Shown here in pieces: positions 63,331-64,000 of a stretch of DNA of 64,000 nucleotides. Origin of the DNA: Allorhodopirellula heiligendammensis. Its GTDB lineage: Bacteria > Planctomycetota > Planctomycetia > Pirellulales > Pirellulaceae. Numbering within the stretch: position 1 is the first letter of the stretch; every line of letters starts with the position of its first letter. The stretch lies in contig NZ_SJPU01000001.1 of the NCBI RefSeq assembly GCF_007860105.1, positions 310,001 through 374,000 on the forward strand, read 5' to 3'. The notes below the pieces were generated by a model that ran no database searches, was not told where the DNA came from, and saw only the letters and a program-made list of their open reading frames with translations. A program made the translations under genes and the position numbers.

Positions 63331-64000
63331 GTGTCGAATCGTGTTCCCCCGGGGCGTTCTCAAAGCGTAGGTCGCTTTGCCGCGTGGTGGTTACTGCTGT
63401 TAGTGCCCATGGGCTTGATCGGTTGTTCGTCCGGCAAAGTGACGCTGGCGGATCTACAGGCTGCCGCTGCCAAGATTGATATTTCCGACATCGTCATTGA
63501 CGAAACCGACGTCGCTCCAGCGGCAATGTTGAATTTGGAGTCAAGCGATCTCAAATTTGGTTTCATCAAACTCACAGACTGCGCCCCGCTGGTGATCGCT
63601 AAAGAAAAAGGCTTCTTTGACGACGAGGGTCTGAATGTCACACTCGAGCCTCAATCGAACTGGAAAATCCTGCTCGACAATGTGATCAATGGACAACTCG
63701 ATGGTGCGCATATGTTGGCTGGGCAGCCCATTGGCGCGACCATTGGGATTGGCACACAGTCACCGATCGTGACCGCCTATAGCATGGACTACAACGGCAA
63801 TGCGATCACGGTTAGCAACGACGTCTGGGCGCAGATGCAAGAGCATGAGCCTTCGCTCAAGAGTCCCACGCCACCGCACCCCATTTCTGCAGACAGTCTC
63901 AAACCGGTCGTACTCGAATACTTAGCCGATCAAGGCCAACCCTTCCCAATGGGCATGGTATTTCCTGTCAGCACACATAACTATGAAATTCGCTACTGGC
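63331..64000 (+). CDS. NrtA-like lipoprotein, ABC transporter substrate-binding, 3'-truncated
   Basis: The N-terminal part of a nitrate/bicarbonate-type ABC binding protein (NrtA/CmpA family), cut by the window edge. The frame opens with GTG at 63331 (AAGG 10 nt upstream) and gives a lipoprotein signal ending in LIGC (C32). The mature part has [23 protein letters not shown], which is the family start, then [47 protein letters not shown] and [15 protein letters not shown]. The family places nitrate, bicarbonate or similar anions as the ligand. With the nirC and nirBD-derived genes at 7-9 kb it suggests a nitrate assimilation background. Confidence 0.9.
   Translation, partial: MSNRVPPGRSQSVGRFAAWWLLLLVPMGLIGCSSGKVTLADLQAAAAKIDISDIVIDETDVAPAAMLNLESSDLKFGFIKLTDCAPLVIAKEKGFFDDEGLNVTLEPQSNWKILLDNVINGQLDGAHMLAGQPIGATIGIGTQSPIVTAYSMDYNGNAITVSNDVWAQMQEHEPSLKSPTPPHPISADSLKPVVLEYLADQGQPFPMGMVFPVSTHNYEIRYW

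Overview
The window looks like chromosome from a planctomycete of the Pirellulaceae (Rhodopirellula-like). This rests on family content rather than any database search. There are two DUF1559 pseudopilin-like proteins that share the planctomycete N-terminal prepilin motif. An ECF sigma factor sits beside a Ser/Thr kinase that carries an anti-sigma-type zinc finger and WD40 repeats. There is a 13-kb DUF58/VWA/DUF4175-like operon, several small proteins of planctomycete type, and a sucrose-phosphate synthase/amylosucrase cluster. I saw no rRNA, tRNA, CRISPR array, prophage or insertion sequence.

Layout. 1-5.7 kb: the 3' end of rfbA, a Fur-family regulator, a BON-domain exported protein with a classic terminator, an ECF sigma factor overlapping a prepilin peptidase, and a small conserved protein. 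5.7-9.1 kb: a nitrite locus on the minus strand, consisting of a nirB'-'nirD in-frame chimera, a nirC-type channel, and a PP2C phosphatase/Ser-Thr kinase fusion coupled to nirC by TAATG. 9.4-18.0 kb: a sucrose/alpha-glucan cluster with a HAD phosphatase/GH13 trehalohydrolase-like fusion, a PfkB fructokinase, a bidomain sucrose-phosphate synthase and an amylosucrase. 18-21.1 kb: PncC/CinA-C, a beta-CASP nuclease and MetF.

21.4-34.4 kb: one long minus-strand operon, DUF58 > BatA/VWA > VWA/glutamine-amidotransferase-like > giant DUF4175-like coiled-coil protein > terpenoid-cyclase-fold protein. Every internal junction is a 4-bp ATGA overlap. The MoxR ATPase that usually leads such operons is not here. 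34.7-44.2 kb: an endonuclease/exonuclease/phosphatase protein, a lipoprotein with a DUF1559 partner, a HAD-IIA phosphatase, threonine synthase, a Cys-rich small protein, a second DUF1559 protein and a PQQ-type beta-propeller protein. 44.2-51.4 kb: the WD40 kinase, its ECF sigma factor, an SDR, a TPR protein and pyruvate phosphate dikinase. 51.7-64 kb: a histidine kinase and sigma-54 response regulator pair, RibD, an esterase, two exported proteins (one with a haem c motif), a GH76 enzyme overlapping a second NtrC-type regulator, and the start of an NrtA-like lipoprotein.

The most unusual items are five. First, the nirB'-'nirD chimera, which apparently removed nearly all of the nitrite reductase catalytic subunit while keeping the reading frame. 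Second, the phosphatase-GH13 fusion inside a sucrose cluster. Third, the MoxR-less VWA operon, whose 1991-residue protein carries a canonical EF-hand loop. Fourth, several short tandem arrays (16-24-bp units), one of them translated in frame. Fifth, a strong 24-bp palindrome between ppdK and a histidine kinase.
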